A stretch of DNA of 64,000 bases from NCBI RefSeq assembly GCF_018687595.1, contig NZ_CP061298.1, positions 186,001 to 250,000 on the forward strand. Reading direction: 5' to 3'. The position numbers were made by a program, and so were the translations under genes. The notes beneath the pieces were generated by a model. The model was given only the letters and a program-made list of their open reading frames with translations, was not told the DNA's origin and did not search any database. How positions within the stretch are numbered: position 1 is the first letter of the stretch; each line of letters starts with the position of its first letter. This document shows positions 50,156 to 59,179 of this stretch, piece by piece. The stretch is from Polynucleobacter paludilacus. GTDB lineage: Bacteria > Pseudomonadota > Gammaproteobacteria > Burkholderiales > Burkholderiaceae.

Positions 50156-50558
50156 TCCCCTTACTGTAATGGGATTTGACTATGGCACCCGCAGAATTGG
50201 GGTTGCGATCGGAAATACATTGAGTTGCACTACGCAAGCATTGGCGGTTATTGCCAAAGATCGTGATGATGCGCGTTTTGCCGCCATTGATGCTTTATTA
50301 AAAGAATGGACTCCCAATCTCTTGGTGGTCGGGCTACCAACCCACCCCGATGGAGCCGCACATGAAATGACGAGTAAAGCCCAGCGTTTTGGCAATCAGC
50401 TTGCCGGCCGGTTCAAATTGCCTGTGGAATGGGTCGATGAGCGCTATAGCTCGGTAGTTTTAGAGGGCGATTCCCAGATGCGGGACAATTTGGATGCGCA
50501 CTCTGCAGCATTGCTCCTGGAGCAGTATTTTGCAGAGCACCCCTTAAACGGAAATTGA
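50148..50558 (+). CDS. ruvX: Holliday junction resolvase-like RuvX/YqgF
   Basis: This 136-residue RNase H-fold protein has GFDYGTRRIGVAIGN at the N-terminus with the first catalytic aspartate, VVGLPTHPDGAAHEM and VEWVDERYSS with further acidic residues. Current evidence for the family points to pre-16S rRNA 5'-end processing. The ATG at 50148 overlaps the yqgE stop; the open frame extends upstream inside yqgE, but that part does not match the family. Confidence 0.94.
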   Translation: MPSPLTVMGFDYGTRRIGVAIGNTLSCTTQALAVIAKDRDDARFAAIDALLKEWTPNLLVVGLPTHPDGAAHEMTSKAQRFGNQLAGRFKLPVEWVDERYSSVVLEGDSQMRDNLDAHSAALLLEQYFAEHPLNGN

Positions 50559-50560
50559 AT

Positions 50561-51058
50561 ATGACGAATGCTGAAGACTTATATGCCAAGCTACTCAAGC
50601 ATTTGCGTGAGCGTAAAGCCCCCTATGAACTAGCCGGATTAGCCATGGGTGGCGCTTGGATCGCAGAGCGCTTAGCACGGGATTTGGCTTTGCCACACTA
50701 CGGCGTGATTAATGTCGCCTTTCATCGCGATGACTACGCAGAGAAGGGGATGACTGCATTACGCACTGCCAGCACAATGCCTACTGATCTGCCATTTGAA
50801 GTAGCGGGCGCCCATATTATTTTGCTAGATGATGTCTTGTTGACTGGTAGAACCGTGCGTGCTGCGCTCAACGAATTATTTGATTTTGGCCGACCTGCTA
50901 GTGTTGAGCTGATGGTTTTAGCTGATCGAGGTAAGCGTGAGCTACCAGTGATGGCAGATTTTGTTGGCGAAGCAGTGAGTATTCCGGATCACCAAATTTT
51001 GGTCTTAGATAAAAATCCATCAGGACAATTTCGTTTTCAAATTGAGGAGCGTGCTTGA
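50561..51058 (+). CDS. pyrR: Pyrimidine regulatory protein PyrR / uracil phosphoribosyltransferase-like
   Basis: This 165-residue phosphoribosyltransferase-fold protein has the PRPP-binding motif [18 protein letters not shown] and [16 protein letters not shown] near the N-terminus. PyrR proteins control pyr genes, by RNA binding in Firmicutes, and can have uracil PRTase activity. Its position before pyrB is as in Pseudomonas and Burkholderia. I see no attenuator-like hairpin before pyrB: the pyrB ATG overlaps the pyrR stop. A TTG at 50555 is the only other possible start. Confidence 0.92.
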   Translation: MTNAEDLYAKLLKHLRERKAPYELAGLAMGGAWIAERLARDLALPHYGVINVAFHRDDYAEKGMTALRTASTMPTDLPFEVAGAHIILLDDVLLTGRTVRAALNELFDFGRPASVELMVLADRGKRELPVMADFVGEAVSIPDHQILVLDKNPSGQFRFQIEERA

Positions 51059-52026
51059 TGAGCGAAGCAAGTAAAACCGTGAATCAATTGAATGCCGAAG
51101 GCAATTTAAGACATCTCTTAACTCTTGAGGGAATGCCAAAAGAGCAGATTATTTACATCCTGGATACCGCAAAACAATTTGTGAGCGTTACTGATCCAGC
51201 TAGAGAAGTCAAGAAGGTTCCTTTGCTGCGTGGTAAGAGTGTATTTAATCTCTTCTTTGAAAACTCGACTCGCACTCGCACCACTTTTGAGATTGCTGCC
51301 AACCGTTTATCCGCAGATGTCATCAATCTCGATATCTCGACCTCATCAACTGCAAAGGGTGAGAGTCTATTGGATACGATTGATAACTTGGTCGCAATGC
51401 AGGCTGATATATTTGTAGTGCGCCATAGTGTTTCTAAAGCCCCAATTGAGATCGCTCAACATGTGCCAGATCATGTGCATGTAGTCAATGCGGGTGATGG
51501 CAGCCATCAACATCCTACTCAGGGTTTGTTGGACATGTATACGATGCGCCACTTTAAGAAAGAATTTAAAGGCTTGAAGGTTGCCATCATTGGAGACATC
51601 GTGCATAGCCGTGTGGCTAAATCCAATATCTTTGCTTTAAGAACATTGGGTTGTGAAGATATCCACGTGATCGGCCCTGAAAGTCTGTTGCCAAAAGATT
51701 TGGATATGTTGGGTGTGAAAGTTTTCCACAATATGGAAGAGGGTTTGAAGGGTGTTGATGTTGTAATGACTTTGCGCATCCAGAAGGAGCGCATGGAAGT
51801 AGGCCAAGTGCCTGAGGGCGATGCCTTCTTTAAGCAGTATGGTTTAACGCCTACTAGATTAGCCCTTGCAAAACCGGATGCGATTGTGATGCATCCTGGC
51901 CCCATGAATCGTGGGGTGGAGATTGATTCTGCCGTTGCTGATGGACCTCAATCGGTGATTCTGAATCAAGTTACTTTTGGCATCGCAGTGCGGATGGCAG
52001 TGATGTCGATTGTGGCTGGTAACTAA
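51058..52026 (+). CDS. pyrB: Aspartate carbamoyltransferase catalytic subunit
   Basis: PyrB makes carbamoyl-aspartate, the committed step of pyrimidine synthesis. The ATG at 51058 shares its A with the pyrR TGA, giving 322 residues. Motifs are the carbamoyl-phosphate site [50 protein letters not shown] and [12 protein letters not shown]. In Burkholderia relatives pyrC (dihydroorotase) usually comes next; here a glycosyltransferase follows after 28 nt. Confidence 0.97.
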   Translation: MSEASKTVNQLNAEGNLRHLLTLEGMPKEQIIYILDTAKQFVSVTDPAREVKKVPLLRGKSVFNLFFENSTRTRTTFEIAANRLSADVINLDISTSSTAKGESLLDTIDNLVAMQADIFVVRHSVSKAPIEIAQHVPDHVHVVNAGDGSHQHPTQGLLDMYTMRHFKKEFKGLKVAIIGDIVHSRVAKSNIFALRTLGCEDIHVIGPESLLPKDLDMLGVKVFHNMEEGLKGVDVVMTLRIQKERMEVGQVPEGDAFFKQYGLTPTRLALAKPDAIVMHPGPMNRGVEIDSAVADGPQSVILNQVTFGIAVRMAVMSIVAGN

Positions 52027-52054
52027 ACCTGTATTTAGTAAAGCTAGCCTAATC

Positions 52055-53377
52055 ATGTCTGCAGATCAGCGCTGGCTCATTTTGTCGCATGGCTTCAATA
52101 TGGATGGCCGCGCTGCGAGTCAAACCATTACTGACAAAATGCCTTATCTTTTAGAGGCGGGTATCCAGCCAATCGTTTTCAGTGCAATTACTGGTATTCA
52201 GGATCAACGCTTTCCGCATCGACAATTTCTGGCTTGGGGACCATCTGCTTTTCGCTTTGACTTCCGCCATTGGTTTGCAAATCAATATGGGCGAGGTATT
52301 GCATATAAAGTGATTACCGGCGCGATCTCCATCTGCCTGTCGCCCTTGATTGCCTTAGAAAAATTGTTCTTGGGTTACTCGAGCCAGTGGTCATGGGCGA
52401 TGCCCGCTTTTTTACATGGACTCAAATTCATCAGAGCAGGCCAGATCGATTTGGTCTACAGCACCGGCGGCGCATGGTCTGCACACCTTGCTGCCTTATG
52501 GCTTAAGAAAGCAACTGGGGTGAAATGGTTGGCAGAGATTCATGATCCGATGGTTATTCGCAGCAGTCCTGAAGATATTGGCACTGCGATACCCAAGAAT
52601 CGGGATGCACGATTTAGGCAATATCTAGAGCAGCAGATTATTGGATATGCAGATGAGGTTTGGTGGTTTACTGAAGGCGCTTTACATTTCGCTAAGCAGC
52701 GCAATCCCGCCTTGAATACAGCAGGACATGCGCATGGTTTTGTAGTCTTGCCTGGAGCCGAGCCACCCGGGGGTTTAAGTGCCACAAAGCCGCACGTTTA
52801 TTCCAATAAACTCAATCTGTCCCACTCTGGATCTTTGGCAAGCGATCGTTCACTATCTATCATCTTGACGGCCTTGGATACTTTGTTGAAAAAATATCCT
52901 GAGGCGCGCAATGATATTCGCATTCATGCCTACGGAGCAGCTCTAGATTCACTCAGCCAGGAGGCGATTCAGAAAGGAAGCTATCAAGATATTCTGATTG
53001 CTCATGGCCGCCTTGAGAGAGATCCTCAAACCGGTAAGTCTGGGCGTGAGCGCGTAGTTGAACAAATGCAGGAAGCAGATGTTCTGATTCTTTTGCATGG
53101 AAATGATGAATGGTGCGCAGAATACATTCCCTCGAAGTTCTATGAGTATCTTTGGACAGGAAGGCCGATTTGGGGTATTACCCATCACAATCCTCAGCTT
53201 GATACTATGCTTAATGAACGTGGCGCCTATATCAGCCAAGTGGGAGATGATTCGGGAATTGCAGCAACTTTAGAGAAAATCTGGCTAGACTGGAAAAATC
53301 AGGCTTTAATAGAGCCACAGTGGCAGCCGATCGGTGTTGATCAGGCAGTTGTTAGAATACTGAATCATCAAAAATAA
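52055..53377 (+). CDS. Glycosyltransferase, GT4-like
   Basis: From the ATG at 52055 (MSADQRWLILSHGFNMDG) the protein has 440 residues. Its layout suggests a GT-B glycosyltransferase: an N-terminal domain with LVYSTGGAWSAHLAALWLKK and WLAEIHDPMV, a second domain with LNLSHSGSLASDRSL, and a C-terminal nucleotide-sugar region YIPSKFYEYLWTGRPIWGI, which resembles the E-x7-E region of GT4 enzymes. A hydrophobic patch at about 88-110 could attach it to the membrane. Sugar and acceptor are unknown. It is the first gene of the surface-glycan block. Confidence 0.78.
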   Translation: MSADQRWLILSHGFNMDGRAASQTITDKMPYLLEAGIQPIVFSAITGIQDQRFPHRQFLAWGPSAFRFDFRHWFANQYGRGIAYKVITGAISICLSPLIALEKLFLGYSSQWSWAMPAFLHGLKFIRAGQIDLVYSTGGAWSAHLAALWLKKATGVKWLAEIHDPMVIRSSPEDIGTAIPKNRDARFRQYLEQQIIGYADEVWWFTEGALHFAKQRNPALNTAGHAHGFVVLPGAEPPGGLSATKPHVYSNKLNLSHSGSLASDRSLSIILTALDTLLKKYPEARNDIRIHAYGAALDSLSQEAIQKGSYQDILIAHGRLERDPQTGKSGRERVVEQMQEADVLILLHGNDEWCAEYIPSKFYEYLWTGRPIWGITHHNPQLDTMLNERGAYISQVGDDSGIAATLEKIWLDWKNQALIEPQWQPIGVDQAVVRILNHQK

Positions 53378-53387
53378 GCTGCTGACC

Positions 53388-54314
53388 ATGTTCAATCTTG
53401 TTCTCTACTGCTGCACCTTCCGCAAAGATTTAAAAAGAACAGTCAAGCTGGCCGAAAGTGTTCGTAAGCACAATAAAGCGCACATCCCTTTTTATATTTC
53501 AGTGCCTGCTGAAGATGTCGATCTATTTAAGACCCATTTAGCTGGATTCAATGTTCTCATTTTTGATGAAAAAGATATCTTTAAGGCAAACCCTAAACTG
53601 GATGCTCAAAAGCTATATTCCATTCGAGGTGGATTGCGTCAGCAAGTCATTAAGTCTGAGTTTTGGCGTTTGGGAATTTCAGAGAATTATTTGGTCTTAG
53701 ACTCAGACTGTATTTTTATTAGAGACTTTGACGAAATCGATTTTATTGCGCTTGGTAATACACCTTATTCTGTGATTCATGAAGGACGTGATGTTCTTCA
53801 GGCTGCTGAGCGCTTTGGCCCCAAGAAAATTCGTCAACACTTCTTAGCTGATCGTGAGCCAATTAAGCAGGCGCTGGGCCGCACTGGCGTCACATATGAC
53901 TTTGGATATGCCCCCTTTTTATGGAGCAGAAAGGTTTGGGAATCTCTTGATATCAATTATTTGACACCAAATGGTATGAATTTCTTAGATGCCGTCTTGC
54001 TCTGTGGCTCAGAATTTACTTGGTACGGTGAATCCTTAATTCACTATAGGGCAATCCCCATTTTTCCTCGTGAGCAGCTGTTCAAGCATTATCACTATGA
54101 GCATCAATTGTGGGCGGATCAGATCTTAGGGTACAAAGAAAAAGTATTAGCCTATGATTATTTGGGTGTGGTTTACCAATCCAATTGGGAGAGCTGGGGA
54201 GACTTTGGTCCTTCTAATAAAAGTGTTCCATCAAGACTCTGGCGCTCAATCAAACGGCTTATTAAAAAAGCTTGGTTCAAGATAAAGCTTCTGTCTGGTT
54301 TGATAGTCCAGTAG
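53388..54314 (+). CDS. DUF6492-like putative glycosyltransferase
   Basis: This 308-residue protein begins FNLVLYCCTFRKDLKRTVKL and carries LVLDSDCIFIRDFDEIDF at about 100-117, a DxD-type motif as in GT-A glycosyltransferases that bind a metal-nucleotide-sugar. The pattern matches DUF6492, found in polysaccharide clusters. The C-terminus is basic (RSIKRLIKKAWFKIKLL), suggesting membrane contact. It starts 10 nt after the preceding gene. Donor and acceptor are unknown. Confidence 0.7.
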   Translation: MFNLVLYCCTFRKDLKRTVKLAESVRKHNKAHIPFYISVPAEDVDLFKTHLAGFNVLIFDEKDIFKANPKLDAQKLYSIRGGLRQQVIKSEFWRLGISENYLVLDSDCIFIRDFDEIDFIALGNTPYSVIHEGRDVLQAAERFGPKKIRQHFLADREPIKQALGRTGVTYDFGYAPFLWSRKVWESLDINYLTPNGMNFLDAVLLCGSEFTWYGESLIHYRAIPIFPREQLFKHYHYEHQLWADQILGYKEKVLAYDYLGVVYQSNWESWGDFGPSNKSVPSRLWRSIKRLIKKAWFKIKLLSGLIVQ

Positions 54315-54325
54315 AAAAGCTGGTA

Positions 54326-55117
54326 ATGCTCAATTTATCCTCTGTCACTCTGCTTTGCGTTGAAACCCGAGACCCCAAGCTTGCAGAGTGGGCAATAGAG
54401 CGCTGCTTGCAAGGTGTTCAATTTGCTAAAGTTATTTTATTTACCGATCTTGAGCGCATTGACACTAGGCAGCCTGGCATTGAGTATGTTCAGGCTCCAG
54501 TGATTAACAATACGAAAGACTATTCTCTTTTTCTGCTACAGGGAATTGAACCTCATGTACAGACCAGTCACGCTTTAGTGATTCAGTGGGATAGTTTTAT
54601 TATTCACCCAGATCTGTGGCGGGAGGAGTTTCTGCAATATGACTACATTGGACCAGTGTGGCCCCATCATCCACAGACCCCGGTAGGTAATGGCGGATTT
54701 TCATTGAGATCAAAGAGGTTACTGCAAGCAATAAAACTCCCAGGCTTTGTTCCTAAACATCCAGAAGACTATTGCATCGCCGCCGATAACCAAGAATTTC
54801 TCAAAAGGCATGGAATCCAAATTGCTCCTAAAGAGATTGCAGAACAGTTTGCAGTAGAGCGGACCCACTGGCATGAGGCTTTTGGTTTTCATGGCTTCTT
54901 TAACTTTGCGCGCGTACTGGATGATGTGTCTCTGAAACAATTCTTAGCAATGCTCCCGACTTCCTACCTAGGAGGCTTGGATACATATGATCTAGTTACA
55001 TATCTCCTTGAACAAAATCGAATGATGCTTGCAAAGCAAATCATCGAAAATATTCCTTTCCGGTGGAAAATGAGAAAATGTTTTTTCAAAGCCAAGTTTA
55101 GGATGCTGACCCATTAG
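54326..55117 (+). CDS. DUF5672-like putative glycosyltransferase
   Basis: From the ATG at 54326 the protein has 263 residues. It has an N-terminal beta strand LSSVTLLCVETRDPKLAEWA, WDSFIIHPDLWREEFLQYDY in place of a classical DxD region, and IGPVWPHHPQTPVGNGGFSL, the glycine-rich conserved block of DUF5672. DUF5672 proteins occur in polysaccharide clusters and are thought to be glycosyltransferases. An in-frame TTG at 54272 would overlap the previous gene and lacks support. Confidence 0.7.
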   Translation: MLNLSSVTLLCVETRDPKLAEWAIERCLQGVQFAKVILFTDLERIDTRQPGIEYVQAPVINNTKDYSLFLLQGIEPHVQTSHALVIQWDSFIIHPDLWREEFLQYDYIGPVWPHHPQTPVGNGGFSLRSKRLLQAIKLPGFVPKHPEDYCIAADNQEFLKRHGIQIAPKEIAEQFAVERTHWHEAFGFHGFFNFARVLDDVSLKQFLAMLPTSYLGGLDTYDLVTYLLEQNRMMLAKQIIENIPFRWKMRKCFFKAKFRMLTH

Positions 55118-55126
55118 GATAAAAAT

Positions 55127-56470
55127 ATGCAGAAGATCTATTTGACTCAAAGAAATTGGGCTAGTCTGTCGGCCTTGAGCGTATTTGCTTTAATGTTTAT
55201 TTGGGTATTGCCGAATACGATTGCCTTGAGACATGCCCTGCTTGGGGTAGGCGCTATTGCAGGCTTATTTTTAATTCAAGGGCATTGGCCGATATTCAAT
55301 CGACTCAATCCTCGACTCATTCCGCTGTATGCCATTTTGGGCTTATTTATTTGGGTCTTGGTGCACTACTGTTTCGTTTCCTTAAATCCCAGCCTTGAAC
55401 TGAGTGAAATTAAAGGCCTTTGGATGCGGACCGTGGCCGGATTCATTATGGCGATCGGTTTTGGCATTACCTTAAGCCAATTTGAGAGTCTCCGTAAGTA
55501 TTTCTATCTGGGAATTTTTTCTGTTCCTGCGATTAATCTGATTGCGTATTTATACGATTGCTATTCAGTAGGTGCTTTTATTGGCCCCGAACAATTTGTA
55601 CGTTTTTTCTTTGCGAAGATTGAGACTGCCTATTTTGGCGGAGTTGCCGCATCGGTCGCAGTAGCTAGTATTATTTACTTTGTTATTCATGCTAATGAAG
55701 CAAAAAGATATCAGCAAATTTTTGTATATGCATTGGGACTATTGCTGGTGTTGCTTTCTGCCACTTTATCAAATACCAAGAATGGCGTGCTGATTGCTAT
55801 GCTTCTGTGCATACTATTGGTAGTAGTGATATTTTTTCATTCCTTTTTTTACACCAAGGGCAAAAATACCAAAATTCTTGGCATAGTGATTGTGGTGTTT
55901 ATCTTAATCTCATCGGGATTTGTCTGGCACGCCCAAAAGCAGTTAGCAACGCGAGGCTGGAATACGGTATTCCAAGACACCCAACTTGCAATGGATATTG
56001 ATAAAAATACTCAATGGCAATTTGCGGAAGGATCCCGCCCCTTGCCACTCAATTCTGCCGGACTTCCGCCTGCAGTCAATACTTACTCTAGAGTTGCCTG
56101 GGCAACTGTTGGAGTCCGTTTAATATCCCAATACCCATTGGGATATGGTTCGGTAAACCAATCTTTCAATGGATTGCAAAACTACCTGAATATTTATCAT
56201 GAGCACACAGGACAGACCCATAGCGGCTGGATTGATTTTGGTTTAGGATTTGGCTTGCCAGGCCTGTTTTTGATCTTTCTTGCCATTTTTTCAATTATTG
56301 TCTTATCGCTTATGAGGCCTACTCGCTTAAATCTGATTGCAGCGACGATTTGTGTGATGTTGCTACCATTTTGTCTAACCTCTGAGATGAGCTATAAGCA
56401 GTATTTTGAATCCATGATTTTTTTCTTAGGCATGTGTGGAACTATCGTAGTCTTTAGTCGACCTCATTAA
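55127..56470 (+). CDS. O-antigen ligase / polymerase family membrane protein
   Basis: This 447-residue protein has about 11-12 hydrophobic spans and one large periplasmic loop at about 285-360 containing SRVAWATVGVRLISQYPLGY and HTGQTHSGWIDFGLGFGLPG. The H-x-x-W-I-D-x-G-L-x-x-G-L-P-G segment is typical of the Wzy_C/WaaL family. It could ligate O-antigen to lipid A-core or polymerise repeat units; sequence alone does not separate the two. No Wzx flippase gene is seen in the window. Confidence 0.82.
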   Translation: MQKIYLTQRNWASLSALSVFALMFIWVLPNTIALRHALLGVGAIAGLFLIQGHWPIFNRLNPRLIPLYAILGLFIWVLVHYCFVSLNPSLELSEIKGLWMRTVAGFIMAIGFGITLSQFESLRKYFYLGIFSVPAINLIAYLYDCYSVGAFIGPEQFVRFFFAKIETAYFGGVAASVAVASIIYFVIHANEAKRYQQIFVYALGLLLVLLSATLSNTKNGVLIAMLLCILLVVVIFFHSFFYTKGKNTKILGIVIVVFILISSGFVWHAQKQLATRGWNTVFQDTQLAMDIDKNTQWQFAEGSRPLPLNSAGLPPAVNTYSRVAWATVGVRLISQYPLGYGSVNQSFNGLQNYLNIYHEHTGQTHSGWIDFGLGFGLPGLFLIFLAIFSIIVLSLMRPTRLNLIAATICVMLLPFCLTSEMSYKQYFESMIFFLGMCGTIVVFSRPH

Positions 56471-56497
56471 TAAATTACTGAATACAGAGAAGATAAA

Positions 56498-57409
56498 GTG
56501 CTCCCATCTAAGCTGGCCATTTCAATTTGCTGTCACTTCAAGGAAGAACGTCTTCAGTATTTAGAAAAGATGAGTATTCAATTTGCTGGACTTGCATCTG
56601 AAGTGCTCGTGATTGTTGTTAGTAACACCAATCAGCCAGGAGACTTAAGTCAGTTCGACGCAGTGTTGCGTAATAAAGGATTCGAGTATCGCTTCTTCAC
56701 CCCGGATACTTTAGGGCATCCACTGCTCCTAACTTGGGCTCATTTTCCTGTTTTTAAAGAGTTGTTGGCGGACGAGTCCTTTAGTCACTTTATGTATCTA
56801 GAAGACGATACCCTCATCACTCCCATCAATCTGGGCTACTGGATGGAGGCAAGGGAGAGCTTGAAACCATATGGCCTCATTCCCTCTTTCTTGCGGGTTG
56901 AAAATAAAGCCCATGATTCCGCTTGGTATAGCTCAGACTGCCCACATCCATTTTTTGTATATGGATTGCCTAGGGTGAAAGTCAGTAATCGTCTCGGCTT
57001 TATCAATTTTCCAGAGTTGTATCAGGGCATGTATTTGCTAGATAGAGAATTAATGCTTGAGCATTTACATGGTCAATCCTATAACCCGAATTTCGGTCGT
57101 TGGGGTATTCAAGAAAAGGCCGCACAAGGAGTCACCTTTTTAAATGTGCCCAAAGGATTTACTACCAGGAATGTCATTCCTTATGATCTCAGTAGCTATC
57201 AAATAGATGGCCGTTGTTTTATTCATCACTTGCCGAATAACTATGCTCAACCAGTGGATGGCCAGAAAATTATTAAAACAATGCCGGTTCAAAAACTATT
57301 GCGTCCTTGGCCAACTAAAGTATTTTTAAAGCCTAAAAATTTAAGAAAAATTCTTAAAGAATTTATCAAGCTTGAGTCAATTGCGGCATCTCGTACCAAT
57401 AAGCATTGA
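56498..57409 (+). CDS. Putative GT-A-type glycosyltransferase of unknown family
   Basis: The start is a GTG at 56498, 27 nt after the ligase-like gene. The 303-residue product begins LAISICCHFKEERLQYLEKM, a GT2-like opening strand. It has FMYLEDDTLITPINLGYWME at about 98-117, where EDD may serve as the metal-binding motif. An aromatic C-terminal half with GFINFPELYQGMYLLDRELM follows. I cannot place it in a named family; the genomic position and the EDD motif support a sugar transferase. Confidence 0.6.
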   Translation: MLPSKLAISICCHFKEERLQYLEKMSIQFAGLASEVLVIVVSNTNQPGDLSQFDAVLRNKGFEYRFFTPDTLGHPLLLTWAHFPVFKELLADESFSHFMYLEDDTLITPINLGYWMEARESLKPYGLIPSFLRVENKAHDSAWYSSDCPHPFFVYGLPRVKVSNRLGFINFPELYQGMYLLDRELMLEHLHGQSYNPNFGRWGIQEKAAQGVTFLNVPKGFTTRNVIPYDLSSYQIDGRCFIHHLPNNYAQPVDGQKIIKTMPVQKLLRPWPTKVFLKPKNLRKILKEFIKLESIAASRTNKH

Positions 57410-57415
57410 TACAAA

Positions 57416-58309
57416 GTGAATCAAGCCAGAAAAAATATATGTTTTATTAATAATTTCAATAATGAAAAATTTATTGATGCCTGCCTAAGCTCGGTATTCC
57501 AGCAATCTACCCCCTTTGATCACGTGCTAGTGATAGATGACGGATCAGCTGATCGTTCTTTGGAGATCATTCAAAGTTATGGTCAACATCATTCCAATTT
57601 GCGCTTGATTAGCAAAAAAAATGAAGGCCAATTTTCCACCTTTAATACGGCCGCTTCAGTTCTAACGGACAATGCCCAGATATTTTTATTGGATGGAGAT
57701 GATATTTACCCTCACGACTACTTGGAAGCTAGCCTGAAGGCTATTGGGAGGGATCAGTGGGATTTCGCTTTTTGTGAACAACAAAGATTTACTGAATCGT
57801 CTGATACCCCACAGTCTGCAATCATCAATCACGAGCCGGTCTATTTTTTCGCCAGTACTTCTGCCTTAGTAAGGAGTAGGGAGTGCTGGATTGGTAACCC
57901 AACTTCCTGTATTTCGCTGTCATCAGAATTATTTAAAAAGATCTTCCCTTATCCGCACTATCAAGAGAAGGCATTCTGGGCTGACAATTTAATGATCTAT
58001 GCGGCATCCATCCTGGGGGCTCGAAAGATTTATTTACCCAGCCTAGGGATTGGTTGGCGAGCACACCAAAACAATGACAGCAGAAAAATCTATTCTCAGG
58101 ATGATGTGTCGCGAAGAGAGAAGGCAATTTCACAAGCTTTTAGTTGGTTTTGTCAGAAATATGACATTCCTCGCTATCCCAGCGTGGTTGAATTTTTTAA
58201 TGAGTATGATGCGCTTGGAAAATACTGGCAGAAACGATTAGATTTGCCTAGTCAATACAAGATGTTCAATCGGCTCCTGCGCCAGCAAATCAAAAATATC
58301 TTTACTTAA
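57416..58309 (+). CDS. Family 2 glycosyltransferase
   Basis: The start is a GTG at 57416, 6 nt after the preceding stop. The 297-residue protein is a GT-A enzyme: INNFNNEKFIDACLSSVFQQ, VLVIDDGSADRSLEII with the nucleotide-binding aspartates, and FLLDGDDIYPHDYLEA with the DxD-type metal motif. This is a standard GT2 pattern. There is no membrane span. The sugar is not readable from sequence. It ends 3 nt before the convergent GT17-like gene. Confidence 0.88.
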   Translation: MNQARKNICFINNFNNEKFIDACLSSVFQQSTPFDHVLVIDDGSADRSLEIIQSYGQHHSNLRLISKKNEGQFSTFNTAASVLTDNAQIFLLDGDDIYPHDYLEASLKAIGRDQWDFAFCEQQRFTESSDTPQSAIINHEPVYFFASTSALVRSRECWIGNPTSCISLSSELFKKIFPYPHYQEKAFWADNLMIYAASILGARKIYLPSLGIGWRAHQNNDSRKIYSQDDVSRREKAISQAFSWFCQKYDIPRYPSVVEFFNEYDALGKYWQKRLDLPSQYKMFNRLLRQQIKNIFT

Positions 58310-58312
58310 TAT

Positions 58313-59179
58313 CTAGCCGCAATACGGCAGATACTTTTTAATGGCGGATAGAACTTCTTGAGGTATTTGATACTGTTCTTGATCGCTCAGAATTCTCTCG
58401 CGATCATAGAGATCCTGTTTGCTAGCGATCTTATTTCTAATTTCTGCAGTGGAGAGATTTTTATAAGCGCTTAAGTTTTCGACGTCGCTGACTGCTTTAA
58501 TCTTATTGAGTATCTTCTCTTCATCCATAAAGTAAGAGAAGTGCCATCCGCCATGGTCAATATGTAAGAGCTCATCTTTTGAGCTCCGAAGCTTATGGGG
58601 AAGCCGCTTTCTAAAAGTTCCTAGATTAGCAAAAATGGAGCCATAAAACTGATCCTGGGGAGCTGCGTTATGTAGGTTGTAATAGTAAAAAGTTTGATCA
58701 CAGCTGTAGGCGATCAGGTCTTTACTGGCGTTTGGCTGACTTAATAAATCTCGAGCTTCTTGCAGGGCGAATGGGCTGGGAAATTCATCTAGATCGCTAA
58801 AGATTACGATATCGCTTGATTTGAAGCAGGCAAGTGGCTTCAGCGTAGAATTGCGTTGAGCATCTTGAATTTTCCAGAGCAGTCGATTTTTACGATTGCG
58901 ATAGCGTAATTTCTTAATCAGCCAGGGTAAGGAGTTCAGATGAATGTACTCTTGATGATAGATGATTTTTTCAGAAAAAGGGAAGCTTGCAATCAATTCT
59001 TTACTTAGTAGAAATGGTTTTTTTCTTCCGGCAAAATCGATATTGGCCTCTGAAATAATGAAGTAATCGACAGATGGCCCTAAGTACTCTAAACGTGCTT
59101 TCAGAAGATCGATCTCGTTATAAAACAAGAAAGCATCGAGGAGTAAAGGCTTCACAGAGTGGTGATTACTGTGTGCCAT
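58313..59179 (-). CDS. Glycosyltransferase family 17-like protein
   Basis: This 288-residue protein resembles GT17, the family of beta-1,4-mannosyl-glycoprotein N-acetylglucosaminyltransferase. It opens LLLDAFLFYNEIDLLKARLE, then VDYFIISEANIDFAGRKKP, and has the metal motif DIVIFSDLDEFPSPFALQEA (SDLDE). HIDHGGWHFSYFMDEEKIL near the C-terminus is also typical. Bacterial GT17 members occur in surface-polysaccharide clusters. Its ATG overlaps the stop of the upstream minus-strand gene (59179..59955) by one base, so they are coupled. Confidence 0.8.
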   Translation of the reverse strand: MAHSNHHSVKPLLLDAFLFYNEIDLLKARLEYLGPSVDYFIISEANIDFAGRKKPFLLSKELIASFPFSEKIIYHQEYIHLNSLPWLIKKLRYRNRKNRLLWKIQDAQRNSTLKPLACFKSSDIVIFSDLDEFPSPFALQEARDLLSQPNASKDLIAYSCDQTFYYYNLHNAAPQDQFYGSIFANLGTFRKRLPHKLRSSKDELLHIDHGGWHFSYFMDEEKILNKIKAVSDVENLSAYKNLSTAEIRNKIASKQDLYDRERILSDQEQYQIPQEVLSAIKKYLPYCG

